Of a stretch of 64,000 bases of DNA, positions 26,888 through 35,558 are shown one piece after another. The stretch is from Pseudomonas viridiflava (GTDB taxonomy: Bacteria > Pseudomonadota > Gammaproteobacteria > Pseudomonadales > Pseudomonadaceae). Position 1 is the first letter of the stretch. Each line of letters begins with the position of its first letter. A program made the translations under genes and the position numbers. A model generated the notes under the pieces. The model saw nothing but the letters and a program-made list of their open reading frames with translations. It made no database searches and was not told the DNA's origin. Location of the stretch: the NCBI RefSeq assembly GCF_900591205.1, contig NZ_UUPU01000105.1:62001-126000 (forward strand), written 5' to 3'.

Positions 26888-27976
26888 ATTTTCGGATTAA
26901 CCGCCCTCTCGCCCTGGAGCCTGCTAGAACTGGTCAGCGGCCTGCTGCTGCTGATCGTCGGCGCCGAAATCCTGGTGCGCGCCGCTGTGCGCCTGGCCGC
27001 TAGCCTCAAGGTGCGGCCACTGATCATCGGCCTGACCATCGTCGCCTTCGGCAGCAGCGCACCGCAGATGACCGTGAGCCTGCAAGCCACCCTGGCCGGC
27101 AATACCGATATCGCCGTGGGCAGCGTAATCGGCAGCAGCATCTTCAACATCCTGGTGACCCTGGGCCTGTCGGCGCTGATCGTTCCCCTGCGGGTCTCGC
27201 GACAGCTGGTGCGGCTGGATATCCCGGTAATGATCCTCGCCGGTTTGCTGGTGTTCACCCTGGCGGCCAATGAAGAACTCACGCCGGTCGACGGGCTGCT
27301 GTTGCTGGTTGCCCTGTTGGGCTACCTCGGCGTGCTGCACTACCAGACGCGCCATTCGCGCCGCCCGCGCACGCTGGACACCGTGGCCCGTGCGCCCTGG
27401 CTGAGCAGCGTGCTGCTGATGCTGGGCGGGCTGCTGATCCTGGTGCTGGCCGGGCATTTGCTGCTCGGTGCGGCGGTGGATGTGGCGGCTGACCTGGGTT
27501 TGTCGGAGCGCATCATCGGTCTCACGCTGATCGGCGTCGGCACCTCGTTGCCGTGCCTGGCCACCTCGCTGATCGCCGCCCTGCGCGGCGAGCGGGAGAT
27601 TGCCGTGGGCAATGTGATCGGTAGCAACCTGTTTAACCTGCTGGGGGTGCTGGGGTTTACCGCGCTGGTGGCACCGTCGCCGCTGTCGGTGTCGCCCAAT
27701 GCGCTGGACTTCGACCTGCCGGTGATGCTCGGCGTGGTGGTGCTGTGCCTGCCGGTGTTTTATACCGGCTATCGCGTCACACGCGCCGAGGGCCTGGTGC
27801 TGCTGGGCCTGTACCTGGCTTACGGGCTGCATGTGATGTCATTCACCACTGGCATGCCCCTGGCCAACAAGCTTGAACAACTGATGCTGTATTACGTCTT
27901 GCCAGTGCTGGTGGCTTTTCTGTTGTTCAGCACGCTGCGAGCCTGGCGCCGCCAACACAAGAGGGAATCGCAATGA
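26888..27976 (+). CDS. Ca2+/Na+-type cation antiporter (CaCA family), probable ATT start
   Basis: 362 residues from the ATT at 26888. The two inverted alpha-repeats of the family are present: GLTIVAFGSSAPQMTVSLQA in the first half and GLTLIGVGTSLPCLATSLIA in the second, each with the acidic or polar residues of the ion site. About ten membrane helices are visible. The frame is open from 26855 and contains no ATG, GTG or TTG until 26975, which would delete the first helix. AAGGAG sits eight bases before ATT 26888, and the peptide IFGLTALSPWSLLELVSG starts a normal first helix. It is coupled to the next gene by ATGA overlap. Confidence 0.88.
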   Translation: MFGLTALSPWSLLELVSGLLLLIVGAEILVRAAVRLAASLKVRPLIIGLTIVAFGSSAPQMTVSLQATLAGNTDIAVGSVIGSSIFNILVTLGLSALIVPLRVSRQLVRLDIPVMILAGLLVFTLAANEELTPVDGLLLLVALLGYLGVLHYQTRHSRRPRTLDTVARAPWLSSVLLMLGGLLILVLAGHLLLGAAVDVAADLGLSERIIGLTLIGVGTSLPCLATSLIAALRGEREIAVGNVIGSNLFNLLGVLGFTALVAPSPLSVSPNALDFDLPVMLGVVVLCLPVFYTGYRVTRAEGLVLLGLYLAYGLHVMSFTTGMPLANKLEQLMLYYVLPVLVAFLLFSTLRAWRRQHKRESQ

Positions 27977-28356
27977 CCGATCAAAAAAAGCCCGGGGTTG
28001 AGATGCGTCGCCAGGTCATGGGCGATGTGTTCGTCGACCGCGCCCTGGGCAACGCCACCGAGTTCACTCAACCGCTGCAGGATTTCGTCAACGAACACGC
28101 ATGGGGCAGCGTATGGAACCGCGAAGGCTTGCCGCTGAAGACGCGCAGCCTGATCACCCTCGCCGCCCTGACCGCGCTCAAGTGCCCGCAGGAACTCAAG
28201 GGCCACGTACGTGGGGCGCTGAACAACGGCTGCACCGTGGAAGAGATTCGCGAGGCGCTGCTGCATTGCGCGGTGTATGCCGGTGTGCCGGCGGCGATTG
28301 ATGCGTTTCGTGCGGCGCAGGAAGTGATCGAGGCGTATCAGGCCGATAAGCAGTGA
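27973..28356 (+). CDS. Carboxymuconolactone decarboxylase-family protein
   Basis: 127 residues, all-helical. It has the CMD pattern CPQELKGHVRGALNNGCTVEEI and HCAVYAGVPAAIDAF. The closest named family is PcaC (4-carboxymuconolactone decarboxylase), but no protocatechuate genes are nearby, and an AhpD-like CxxC is absent, so a decarboxylase or unrelated role is open. The start overlaps the antiporter stop by 4 bases. Confidence 0.85.
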   Translation: MTDQKKPGVEMRRQVMGDVFVDRALGNATEFTQPLQDFVNEHAWGSVWNREGLPLKTRSLITLAALTALKCPQELKGHVRGALNNGCTVEEIREALLHCAVYAGVPAAIDAFRAAQEVIEAYQADKQ

Positions 28357-28369
28357 GGCTCAAATAGCT

Positions 28370-28441
28370 ATCGCAGGCAAGCCAGCTCCCACCCTTGGAT
28401 GTATTCACACATCAAACTGTGGGAGCTGGCTTGCCTGCGAT
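28370..28441. repeat. REP pair (REPIN) 2
   Basis: Inverted copies at 28370-28392 (ATCGCAGGCAAGCCAGCTCC..) and 28418-28441, with almost perfect arm complementarity and 25 unpaired bases between them. It lies between convergent genes and may act as a shared mRNA 3' end. Confidence 0.88.
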
Positions 28442-28466
28442 TAGGCCCTGAAGATCACTCGAGACC

Positions 28467-29408
28467 TCAGATCCAACCACCCGCCTGCAGCACGAAAATC
28501 CCGATATTGGTGGTCACCGCCGCCATCAACGTGGTGATCACAATAATCGCCGCCGCCAGTTCATGATTGCCCTCGGCCGCCCGGGCCATGACAAAGCTGG
28601 CCGCCGCGGTCGGCGCGCCGAAGTACAGGAACAGAATCCCCAGCTCCGGCCCGCGAAACCCCAGCAGCCAGGCCCCCAGCGTCGCCACCAGCGGCAAGCC
28701 GACCATCTTTACCAGGCTGGCACTCAGGGCCATGCTCCCGCTTTTGCGCAAGGCCGCCAGCGATAAGGTGCCGCCGATACAGATCAGCGCCAGTGGCAAC
28801 GTCATATCCGCCAGGTACTGCCCGGACGACTGTAGCCAGCCCGGCAGGCCGATCTTGAAAATCGCGAACGGCGCAGCCACGATCACGCTGATGATCAGCG
28901 GGTTGGCCACCACACTTTTGCAGATGCTCCACGGGTCGGACTTGATCACCGGGCTGTACACCGCCAGCACGATGGTAGAAAGGGTGTTGTAGAACAGGAT
29001 CACCAGCGCCGCGAGGATCGCGCCGAGGGAAATGCCATAGTCGCCGTACATGCTGGCCGCCAGCGCCAGGCCGATCACCCCGTTATTGCCGCGAAACGCG
29101 CCCTGGGTATAGATGCCCCGGTCGTCACGCGGGCAGCGAAAAATCGCCCAACCCCAGGCCAGGGCAAAGCTCAGCAGCGTCGCGACAGCAAAATAGATCA
29201 GCAGGCCCGGCTTGAGCGCCGAGTGCAGGTCGGCATGCAGGATGCCAAGAAACAGCAACGCCGGCATGGTGACGTTGAACACCAGGGACGAAGCCGTGTG
29301 GATAAAGTTGTCGTTGATCCAGTTGACGCGCTTGAGCAGCACCCCCAGGAACAGCATGGCAAACACCGGCGCAGTGATAGTGAGAGTGGTGAGGAAAATT
29401 GCCAGCAT
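28467..29408 (-). CDS. AEC (auxin efflux carrier)-family transporter
   Basis: 313 residues with about ten hydrophobic helices in two halves of five, as in the AEC/Mem_trans family. The NGVIGLALAAS stretch and the final FVMARAAEGNHELAAAIIVITTL are typical. Bacterial members carry malonate, malate or other carboxylates, so the substrate is unknown here. It is transcribed toward the CMD-family gene and separated from garD by a REP pair, so it may be a stand-alone unit. Confidence 0.86.
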   Translation of the reverse strand: MLAIFLTTLTITAPVFAMLFLGVLLKRVNWINDNFIHTASSLVFNVTMPALLFLGILHADLHSALKPGLLIYFAVATLLSFALAWGWAIFRCPRDDRGIYTQGAFRGNNGVIGLALAASMYGDYGISLGAILAALVILFYNTLSTIVLAVYSPVIKSDPWSICKSVVANPLIISVIVAAPFAIFKIGLPGWLQSSGQYLADMTLPLALICIGGTLSLAALRKSGSMALSASLVKMVGLPLVATLGAWLLGFRGPELGILFLYFGAPTAAASFVMARAAEGNHELAAAIIVITTLMAAVTTNIGIFVLQAGGWI

Positions 29409-29497
29409 GCCGGGAGAACCTTGGTGAGCGTCGTTAGGTGGCTAATGATAAGCCATGCAGCCCGGTTCGTCTGGTCTACCGCCATTTCCCAACACCC

Positions 29498-29630
29498 TGT
29501 GGCGAGCGGGCTTGCCCGCGTTGGGGCGCGAAGCGGCCCCAAAGCCAGACGCTGAGGGGTGCCTTATGTACCTTTGTTGGCTTTTAGGGGGGCGCTGCGC
29601 GCCCCAACGCGGGCAAGCCCGCTCGCCACA
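29498..29630. repeat. REP pair (REPIN) 3, GTGGCGAGC type
   Basis: Inverted copies at 29498-29540 and 29587-29630, each with TGTGGCGAGCGGGCTTGCCC.. and a second GC-rich palindromic arm. This is a different REP subtype from pairs 1 and 2 and is the same type as the pair at 36750-36881. Confidence 0.88.
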
Positions 29631-29668
29631 GCAAGCCTGCCCGCCAGAACATGCCTGTCATCCCGGAA

Positions 29669-31222
29669 TCAGGTAATCGGCGCCGGGTTGAACAAGGTGA
29701 TGTCGTTGTGCAGCTTGTGATGCTCCGCCCAGGTCTGCTTCTTGCCGCTGGCCACGTCCAGGTAGAAGTGGAACAACTCCCAGCCCAGCTCCTCGATGGT
29801 CGCACGCCCGGTGGCAATGCGCCCGGCGTCGATATCAATAAGGTCCGGCCAGCGCTGTGCCAGTTCCGTACGCGTTGAGACCTTCACCACCGGCGCCATC
29901 GCCAGCCCGTAAGGCGTGCCGCGCCCGGTGGTGAACACATGCAGGTTCATCCCCGCCGCCAACTGCAAGGTGCCGCACACAAAGTCACTGGCCGGCGTGG
30001 CGCAAAAGATCAGGCCCTTGCGCTTGAAACGCTCGCCCGGACCGAGCACACCGTTGATCGCGCTGCTGCCGGACTTGACGATAGAGCCCAAGGACTTCTC
30101 GACAATGTTCGACAACCCGCCCTTCTTGTTGCCCGGCGTGGTGTTGGCGCTGCGATCCGCCTCGCCCTTGGCCAGGTAACGGTCGTACCAGTCCATTTCC
30201 CTTACAAGCTCTTGGGCAACTTCTGTGCTTTCAGCACGCGAAGTCAGCAGGTAGATGGCATCGCGGACTTCAGTGACTTCAGAAAACATCACCGTCGCCC
30301 CGGCCCGCAGCAGCAAATCCGAGGCATAGCCCAGCGCCGGGTTGGCGGTGATGCCAGAAAACGCATCACTGCCACCGCATTGCATGCCCAGGATCAGCTC
30401 GGACGCCGGCACGGTTTCCCGGCGGCGCTGGTCGAGTTTCTTCAAGCGGGTTTCGGCCAGTTCCATGATCTGCTCGATCATCTCGGTAAAACCGTGGCTG
30501 GAATCCTGCAGCCGATACAGCCACGGCTCGCTCAAATCGACGGAGCTGTCGTTGTCGTGCATCACCTGCCCAGCCTGCAATTTCTCGCAACCCAGGCTGA
30601 TCACCAGGGCCTCGCCGCCCAGGTTCGGGTTGCGCGCCAGGTTGCGCACGGTACGGATCGGGATATAGGCATCCGTTGCGGTGATCGCCACCCCGCAGCC
30701 GTAGCTGTGGGTCAGTGCCACCACGTCATCGACGTGCGGGTACTTGGGCAGCAACTCGTCCTTGATGCGCTTGACCGCATGGTCCAGCACACCGGTCACG
30801 CACTGCACTGTGGTGGTAATGCCGAGGATATTGCGCGTTCCGACGGTGCCGTCGGCATTGCGGTAACCCTCGAACGTAAAACCTTCCAGCGGTGCCTGGG
30901 TTTCAGGCACCTCGGTGGACAGCGGCAAGCTGTCCAGCGGCGGCGCGGTAGGCATGCGCAGTTGATCTTCCTGGACCCAACTGCCACGCGGAATCGGCGC
31001 CAGGGCGTAACCGATGGTCTGGCCGTAGCGAATTATCTGACCGCCTTCGGGGATATCTTCCAGCGTCACTTTGTGGCTCTGGGGGATGAAATCCACGGTC
31101 ACCAGGCCGTCCGGGAACTCGGTCCCGGCCGGTACGCCCTGGTCGTTGACCACGATCACTACGTTGTCGCGCTCGTGCAAACGGATCGAGCGCGGCGAGT
31201 CGGCATGTTCAATCAACTGCAT
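29669..31222 (-). CDS. garD: GarD, galactarate dehydratase
   Basis: 517 residues of the UxaA/GarD family (altronate and galactarate dehydratases). The first 90 residues are the SAF-like domain (EFPDGLVTVDFIPQSHKVTL). The catalytic region includes VALTHSYGCG and the GMQCGGSDAFSGIT stretch with metal-binding Cys/His. It converts galactarate to 5-dehydro-4-deoxy-glucarate, the substrate of KdgD upstream in the same operon. The start at 31222 (MQLIEHADS) is the family start. It is the last gene of the operon. Confidence 0.94.
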   Translation of the reverse strand: MQLIEHADSPRSIRLHERDNVVIVVNDQGVPAGTEFPDGLVTVDFIPQSHKVTLEDIPEGGQIIRYGQTIGYALAPIPRGSWVQEDQLRMPTAPPLDSLPLSTEVPETQAPLEGFTFEGYRNADGTVGTRNILGITTTVQCVTGVLDHAVKRIKDELLPKYPHVDDVVALTHSYGCGVAITATDAYIPIRTVRNLARNPNLGGEALVISLGCEKLQAGQVMHDNDSSVDLSEPWLYRLQDSSHGFTEMIEQIMELAETRLKKLDQRRRETVPASELILGMQCGGSDAFSGITANPALGYASDLLLRAGATVMFSEVTEVRDAIYLLTSRAESTEVAQELVREMDWYDRYLAKGEADRSANTTPGNKKGGLSNIVEKSLGSIVKSGSSAINGVLGPGERFKRKGLIFCATPASDFVCGTLQLAAGMNLHVFTTGRGTPYGLAMAPVVKVSTRTELAQRWPDLIDIDAGRIATGRATIEELGWELFHFYLDVASGKKQTWAEHHKLHNDITLFNPAPIT

Positions 31223-31233
31223 CACGGGGCCTC

Positions 31234-32592
31234 TCAGGAATGCGCTTCGGTTAGGTTGGTCAACTCTGGCCCCTTGCTTGGCGGCTCTTTGAGTACTACA
31301 CGTTTGATCGGGCCGACGATGACCAGGTAGCTGAACACCGCCACCAGCGCGTTGGCGCCGACGAACACCAGGGCCCATTTGAACGAACCGGTGGTGCTGA
31401 TGATGTAGCCGATGACAATCGGCGTAGTGATCGACGCCAGGTTACCGAAGGTATTGAACAAGCCGCCACTGAGGCCGGCGATTTGTTTCGGCGAGGTGTC
31501 GGACACCACCGCCCAGCCCAGTGCGCCAACGCCTTTACCGAAGAAGGCCAGCGCCATGAAGCCCACCACCATCCATTCGATATCCACGTAGTTGCAGGCC
31601 ACGATGCTGCTGGAGATCAACAGGCCACCAATGATCGGCGCCTTGCGGGCGAAGGTCAGGGAATGGCCCTTGCGCAGCAGGTAGTCGGAAATCACCCCGC
31701 CGAGCACGCCGCCGATAAAGCCGCAGATCGCCGGCAACGAGGCGATGAAACCGGCCTTGAGGATGGTCATGCCACGGTCCTGCACCAGGTACACCGGGAA
31801 CCAGGTCAGGAAGAAGTACGTGATGCCGTTGATGCAGTACTGGCCCAGATACACTCCGAGCATCATGCGGTTGGTCAGCAACTGACGGATGTAATCCCAC
31901 TTCGGACCGTCGGTTTTCTTGCCCTTGTCCTGGTCCATATCGACCATCGCGCCGTTGGCGGCGATGTGATTGAACTCGGCCTCGTTGATCATCGGGTGCT
32001 GGCGCGGGCTGTGGATAACTTTCAGCCAGATCAGCGAGAAGATGATGCCGATCACCCCCATCACGATAAACACGTGCTGCCAGCCGAAGCTGTAGACGAT
32101 CCAGCCCATCAGCGGCGCGAACAACACCGTGGCGAAGTATTGCGCCGAGTTGAAGATCGCCGAAGCCGTACCGCGTTCAGCCGTGGGGAACCAGGCGGCG
32201 ACAATACGCGCGTTACCGGGGAAGGATGGCGCTTCAGCCAGGCCCACCATGAAGCGCAGCATGAACAGCGCAACAACCGCAGTGGAGACACCGAACTCAC
32301 CAACATAGCCTTGCAGCACGGTGAACAGTGACCAGGTGAAGATGCTCAAGGCATAGACTTTTTTCGAACCGAAGCGGTCCAGCAGCCAGCCGCCAGGGAT
32401 TTGCCCGGCCACGTAGGCCCAACCGAATGCAGAGAAGATATAACCGAGGGTGACCGCGTCGATGCCGAGGTCTTTTTGCAGGCTGGAGCCCGCGATAGCA
32501 ATGGTGGCGCGGTCTGCGTAGTTGATCGTGGTCACCAGGAACAGCATGAGCAGGATCAAATAGCGGACGTGGGTCGGCTTGGTCGCTTGCAT
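31234..32592 (-). CDS. gudP: GudP/GarP-type MFS transporter for D-glucarate/galactarate
   Basis: 452 residues, twelve membrane helices, MFS anion:cation symporter branch. The N-terminal TTINYADRATIAIAG is diagnostic of the glucarate/galactarate porters. It imports the two sugar diacids with protons. It lies 11 bases before garD; a REP pair sits in the 186-base gap to the dehydrogenase gene upstream, so a second transcript start is possible. Confidence 0.92.
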   Translation of the reverse strand: MQATKPTHVRYLILLMLFLVTTINYADRATIAIAGSSLQKDLGIDAVTLGYIFSAFGWAYVAGQIPGGWLLDRFGSKKVYALSIFTWSLFTVLQGYVGEFGVSTAVVALFMLRFMVGLAEAPSFPGNARIVAAWFPTAERGTASAIFNSAQYFATVLFAPLMGWIVYSFGWQHVFIVMGVIGIIFSLIWLKVIHSPRQHPMINEAEFNHIAANGAMVDMDQDKGKKTDGPKWDYIRQLLTNRMMLGVYLGQYCINGITYFFLTWFPVYLVQDRGMTILKAGFIASLPAICGFIGGVLGGVISDYLLRKGHSLTFARKAPIIGGLLISSSIVACNYVDIEWMVVGFMALAFFGKGVGALGWAVVSDTSPKQIAGLSGGLFNTFGNLASITTPIVIGYIISTTGSFKWALVFVGANALVAVFSYLVIVGPIKRVVLKEPPSKGPELTNLTEAHS

Positions 32593-32663
32593 GTAGAAGT
32601 ACTCCCACTAATTATTTTTTTTGCGGGTAATTGTTTTCTGTTTTTGTTGTGAGAACCGACCTA

Positions 32664-32752
32664 TGTGGGAGCCGGGTTCGCCCGCGATGCAGGCACTGCG
32701 GTGTGTCAGTCACACCGCAGTGATGCTATCGCAGGCAAGCCAGCGCCCACAC
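32664..32752. repeat. REP pair (REPIN) 4, inside the glucarate operon
   Basis: Inverted copies at 32664-32688 and 32728-32751. The segment between them is itself a strong palindrome (CACTGCGGTGTG / CACACCGCAGTG, 32694-32722). This is the only REP pair in the window that separates same-strand genes of one functional operon. Confidence 0.88.
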
Positions 32753-32778
32753 AAGCCCGTGGTCACGGGTATTGCGTA

Positions 32779-34224
32779 TTACGAACCGATGTAGCTGGTT
32801 TTCACCACGGTGTAGAACTCTTGCGCATAGCGACCCTGCTCACGCGAACCATAGGAGGAGCCCTTACGGCCACCGAATGGAACGTGGTAATCCACACCCG
32901 CGGTCGGTAGGTTGACCATCACCATCCCGGCCTGGGAATGGCGCTTGAAGTGGTTGGCATACTTCAACGACGTAGTAGCAATGCCCGCCGACAGACCGAA
33001 CTCGGTGTCATTGGCCATGGCCAGCGCCGCCTCGTAGTCCGCCACGCGCACCACGTTGGCCACCGGGCCGAAGATCTCTTCACGGCTGATACGCATGGCG
33101 GCTTCGCTGTCGGCAAACAGCGTCGGCGCAAGGTAGTAGCCTTCGGTATCGCAGGTCACCAGGCCGCCACCGCTCACCAGCCGCGCACCTTCGCTTTGGC
33201 CGATGTCGATGTACTTGAGGTCCTGATCCAGTTGCGCCTGGGAAACCACCGGACCGATATCGGTGCCGCTTTTCAGGGCGTGGCCGACTTTGATCGACTT
33301 CATGCGCTCGGCCATCGCCGCGACGAACTGGTCGTGAATGCCGGCGGTGACGATCAAGCGGCTGGAGGCGGTGCAACGCTGGCCGGTGGAGTAGAACGCG
33401 CTCTGTACCGACAGCTCGACGGCCTGCTTGAGGTCGGCGTCATCGAGGATGATCTGCGGGTTCTTGCCGCCCATTTCCAACTGCACCTTGGCCTGGCGCG
33501 ACACGCAGCTGACGGCGATCTGACGACCCACGCCGACCGAGCCGGTAAAGCTGATGCCGTCGACTTTAGGGCTGTTGACCAGCACGTCGCCAACCACACG
33601 GCCGCTGCCCATCACCAGGTTGAACACACCGGCCGGGAAGCCGGCGCGGGAGATGATTTCGGCCAGGGCCCAGGCACAGCCCGGAACCAACTCGGCCGGC
33701 TTGATCACTACGCAGTTGCCGTAAGCCAGGGCCGGGGCGATTTTCCACGCAGGGATCGCAATCGGGAAGTTCCACGGGGTGATCAGGCCAACCACACCGA
33801 GGGCTTCGCGGGTCACTTCTACGTTGACGCCCGGGCGTACCGATGGCACGTAATCACCGGACAAACGCAGGCATTCACCGGCAAAGAATTTGAAGATGTT
33901 ACCGGCGCGGGTCACTTCGCCGATGGCTTCGGGCAGGGTCTTGCCCTCTTCCCGGGCCAGCAGGGTGCCGAGCTCCTCGCGGCGAGCGAGGATTTCGCTG
34001 CCGACTTTATCCAGCGCGTCGTGGCGGGCCTGGATACCGGACGTCGACCAGGCCGGGAACGCGGCGCGGGCGGCGTCGATGGCGGTGTTGACTTGGGCTA
34101 CGTCGGCCTTGGCGTATTCGCCGATGACATCAGACAACTCCGACGGGTTGAGGTTGACGCAATAGTCGGCACCGGCCACCCATTGGCCATTGATGTAGTT
34201 TTCGTAACGTTGAGCTTGGGACAC
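32779..34224 (-). CDS. 2-oxoglutarate semialdehyde dehydrogenase (NAD(P)+ aldehyde dehydrogenase)
   Basis: 481 residues. The catalytic nucleophile is Cys284 in GQRCTASSR and the general base Glu250 in QLEMGGKNP; the NAD fold motif FTGSVGVG is at about 227-234. The family includes succinate-semialdehyde and 2,5-dioxovalerate dehydrogenases. Its place next to kdgD, whose product is 2,5-dioxopentanoate, supports oxidation of that product to 2-oxoglutarate, the last step to the TCA cycle. Confidence 0.93.
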   Translation of the reverse strand: MSQAQRYENYINGQWVAGADYCVNLNPSELSDVIGEYAKADVAQVNTAIDAARAAFPAWSTSGIQARHDALDKVGSEILARREELGTLLAREEGKTLPEAIGEVTRAGNIFKFFAGECLRLSGDYVPSVRPGVNVEVTREALGVVGLITPWNFPIAIPAWKIAPALAYGNCVVIKPAELVPGCAWALAEIISRAGFPAGVFNLVMGSGRVVGDVLVNSPKVDGISFTGSVGVGRQIAVSCVSRQAKVQLEMGGKNPQIILDDADLKQAVELSVQSAFYSTGQRCTASSRLIVTAGIHDQFVAAMAERMKSIKVGHALKSGTDIGPVVSQAQLDQDLKYIDIGQSEGARLVSGGGLVTCDTEGYYLAPTLFADSEAAMRISREEIFGPVANVVRVADYEAALAMANDTEFGLSAGIATTSLKYANHFKRHSQAGMVMVNLPTAGVDYHVPFGGRKGSSYGSREQGRYAQEFYTVVKTSYIGS

Positions 34225-34243
34225 AAATCTTCTCCTGACGCAA

Positions 34244-34269
34244 AAGGCCGCTGATTACTCAGCGGCCTT
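34244..34269 (-). terminator. Hairpin between kdgD and the dehydrogenase gene
   Basis: A perfect 11-bp stem (AAGGCCGCTGA / TCAGCGGCCTT) with a TTAC loop lies 10 bases after the kdgD stop. On the minus strand three T residues follow, so partial termination or mRNA protection of kdgD is likely. Confidence 0.65.
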
Positions 34270-34278
34270 GTAGATAGG

Positions 34279-35190
34279 TTATTGCGCGCCTTGCTTGTCG
34301 ATCAGCGCGGCCAGGGCTTCGTACTCTTCCGGCAACAGGTCGGTCAGCGGCGTGCGCACCGGGCCCGCATCGTAACCGGCGATTTTTGCACCTGCCTTGA
34401 CGATGCTCACCGCATACCCGGCCTTGCGGTTACGGATATCCAGGTACGGCAGGAAGAAGTCGTCGATGATCTTGGCGACGGTGGCGTGATCGTCCTTGGC
34501 AATGGCGTGGTAGAAATCCATCGCGGTTTTCGGGATGAAGTTGAACACCGCCGAGGAGTACACCGGCACGCCCAGGGCCTTGTAGGCAGCGGCGTAAACC
34601 TCTGCTGTCGGCAGGCCGCCGAGGTAGCTGAAACGGTCACCAAGGCGGCGGCGGATAGACACCATCAGTTCGATGTCACCCAGGCCGTCTTTGTAGCCGA
34701 TCAGGTTCGGGCAGCGCTCAGCCAGGCGTTCCAGCAACGGCGCGGTCAGGCGGCAGACGTTGCGGTTGTACACCACCACGCCGATTTTTACCGATTTGCA
34801 GACTGCTTCAACGTGGGCGGCGACGCCGTCCTGGCTGGCTTCAGTGAGGTAGTGCGGCAGCAACAGCAAGCCTTTGGCGCCGAGGCGCTCGGCTTCTTGC
34901 GCATATTCGATGGCCTGGCGAGTCGCACCGCCGACACCGGCGAGAATCGGCACGCTGGTGGCGCAGGTATCAACGGCGGTTTTTACCACCTGGGAATATT
35001 CGCTGGCGGCGAGGGAGAAAAACTCACCGGTGCCGCCTGCCGCGAACAGCGCGGTGGCGCCGTAGGGCGCCAGCCATTCCAGACGCTTGATATAGCCCGC
35101 CTGGTGGAAGTCACCCTGGGCGTTGAAATCGGTCACTGGGAAAGACAGCAGACCGTGGGAGAGGATGGACTTCAGTTCTTGTGGATTCAT
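34279..35190 (-). CDS. kdgD: KdgD, 5-dehydro-4-deoxyglucarate dehydratase
   Basis: 303 residues of the DHDPS/NAL aldolase family. The Schiff-base lysine is Lys167 in LIGYKDGLGD. The substrate loop is GGTGE (52-56) and the Tyr141 of VVYNR is the usual proton shuttle. It removes water and CO2 from 5-dehydro-4-deoxyglucarate to give 2,5-dioxopentanoate. It is the first gene of the operon kdgD-dehydrogenase-gudP-garD, and the candidate operator lies 56-78 bases upstream of its ATG. Confidence 0.94.
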   Translation of the reverse strand: MNPQELKSILSHGLLSFPVTDFNAQGDFHQAGYIKRLEWLAPYGATALFAAGGTGEFFSLAASEYSQVVKTAVDTCATSVPILAGVGGATRQAIEYAQEAERLGAKGLLLLPHYLTEASQDGVAAHVEAVCKSVKIGVVVYNRNVCRLTAPLLERLAERCPNLIGYKDGLGDIELMVSIRRRLGDRFSYLGGLPTAEVYAAAYKALGVPVYSSAVFNFIPKTAMDFYHAIAKDDHATVAKIIDDFFLPYLDIRNRKAGYAVSIVKAGAKIAGYDAGPVRTPLTDLLPEEYEALAALIDKQGAQ

Positions 35191-35245
35191 TATTCGAACA
35201 CCCTGGGCGAAAACTTTCTGGGGAAAGGTTGTTGTTGGTTTTGAT

Positions 35246-35268
35246 GATGTCGTACGTCATCGTACAAC
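35246..35268. promoter_or_regulatory. Candidate operator of the glucarate operon
   Basis: GATGTCGTACGTCATC (35246-35261) is a palindrome with 14 of 16 positions symmetric. It runs into a second half site so that the minus strand reads GTTGTACGATGAC (35268-35256). Nearly the same word, GTTGTACGATCAC, occurs at 37708-37720 in front of the GntR/FadR-type regulator. The shared word is seen directly; binding by that regulator is inferred. Confidence 0.6.
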
Positions 35269-35340
35269 TATAAATAATTTCGTCAACAGCAATTTGTCGC
35301 TGATTCGGTGCGAGGACATCCGGCACTACGCGCACACAAT

Positions 35341-35427
35341 GTGGGAGCGGGCTTGCTCGCGAAGGCGGTGGATCAGCGAAGACCTCTGTAACTGACCCAC
35401 CGCCTTCGCGAGCAAGCCCGCTCCCAC
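35341..35427. repeat. REP pair (REPIN) 5
   Basis: Two 31-base arms (35341-35371 and 35397-35427) are exact or almost exact inverted copies, GTGGGAGCGGGCTTGCTCGC.. type. It is the left flank of the SOS-boxed gene. Confidence 0.9.
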
Positions 35428-35503
35428 ACGGGTTATGCGGCGTGTAGAGGGCTATCACGCGACCTTCTTGACGTAGGAAATTATTCCTCTATGCTCGACA
35501 TAA

Positions 35504-35519
35504 CTGTATATACATACAG
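35504..35519. promoter_or_regulatory. LexA (SOS) box
   Basis: CTGTATATACATACAG is a canonical SOS box: CTG and CAG separated by ten AT-rich bases, 14 of 16 positions symmetric. It ends 39 bases before the ATG at 35559, a normal place for a LexA repressor site. The neighbouring kdgD promoter is over 300 bases away and faces the other way. Confidence 0.85.
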
Positions 35520-35558
35520 TTTTTAAGGAAGATTCCTACGACATAGCAAGGAGCTAAC

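Larger units (their letters stand above)
35191..35558. other. Regulatory gap between kdgD and the phospholipase-like gene
   Basis: This 368-base stretch has no supported gene. From left to right it holds the kdgD leader, a candidate FadR-type operator (35246-35268), an AT-rich region, a REP pair (35341-35427), then the LexA box and promoter of the rightward gene at 35559. Confidence 0.8.

Noticed and set aside
29939..31330. A 463-codon open frame opposite garD
   Set aside because: Same reason: garD is strongly supported by motifs and operon context, and the antisense protein is His/Gln/Arg-rich shadow sequence.
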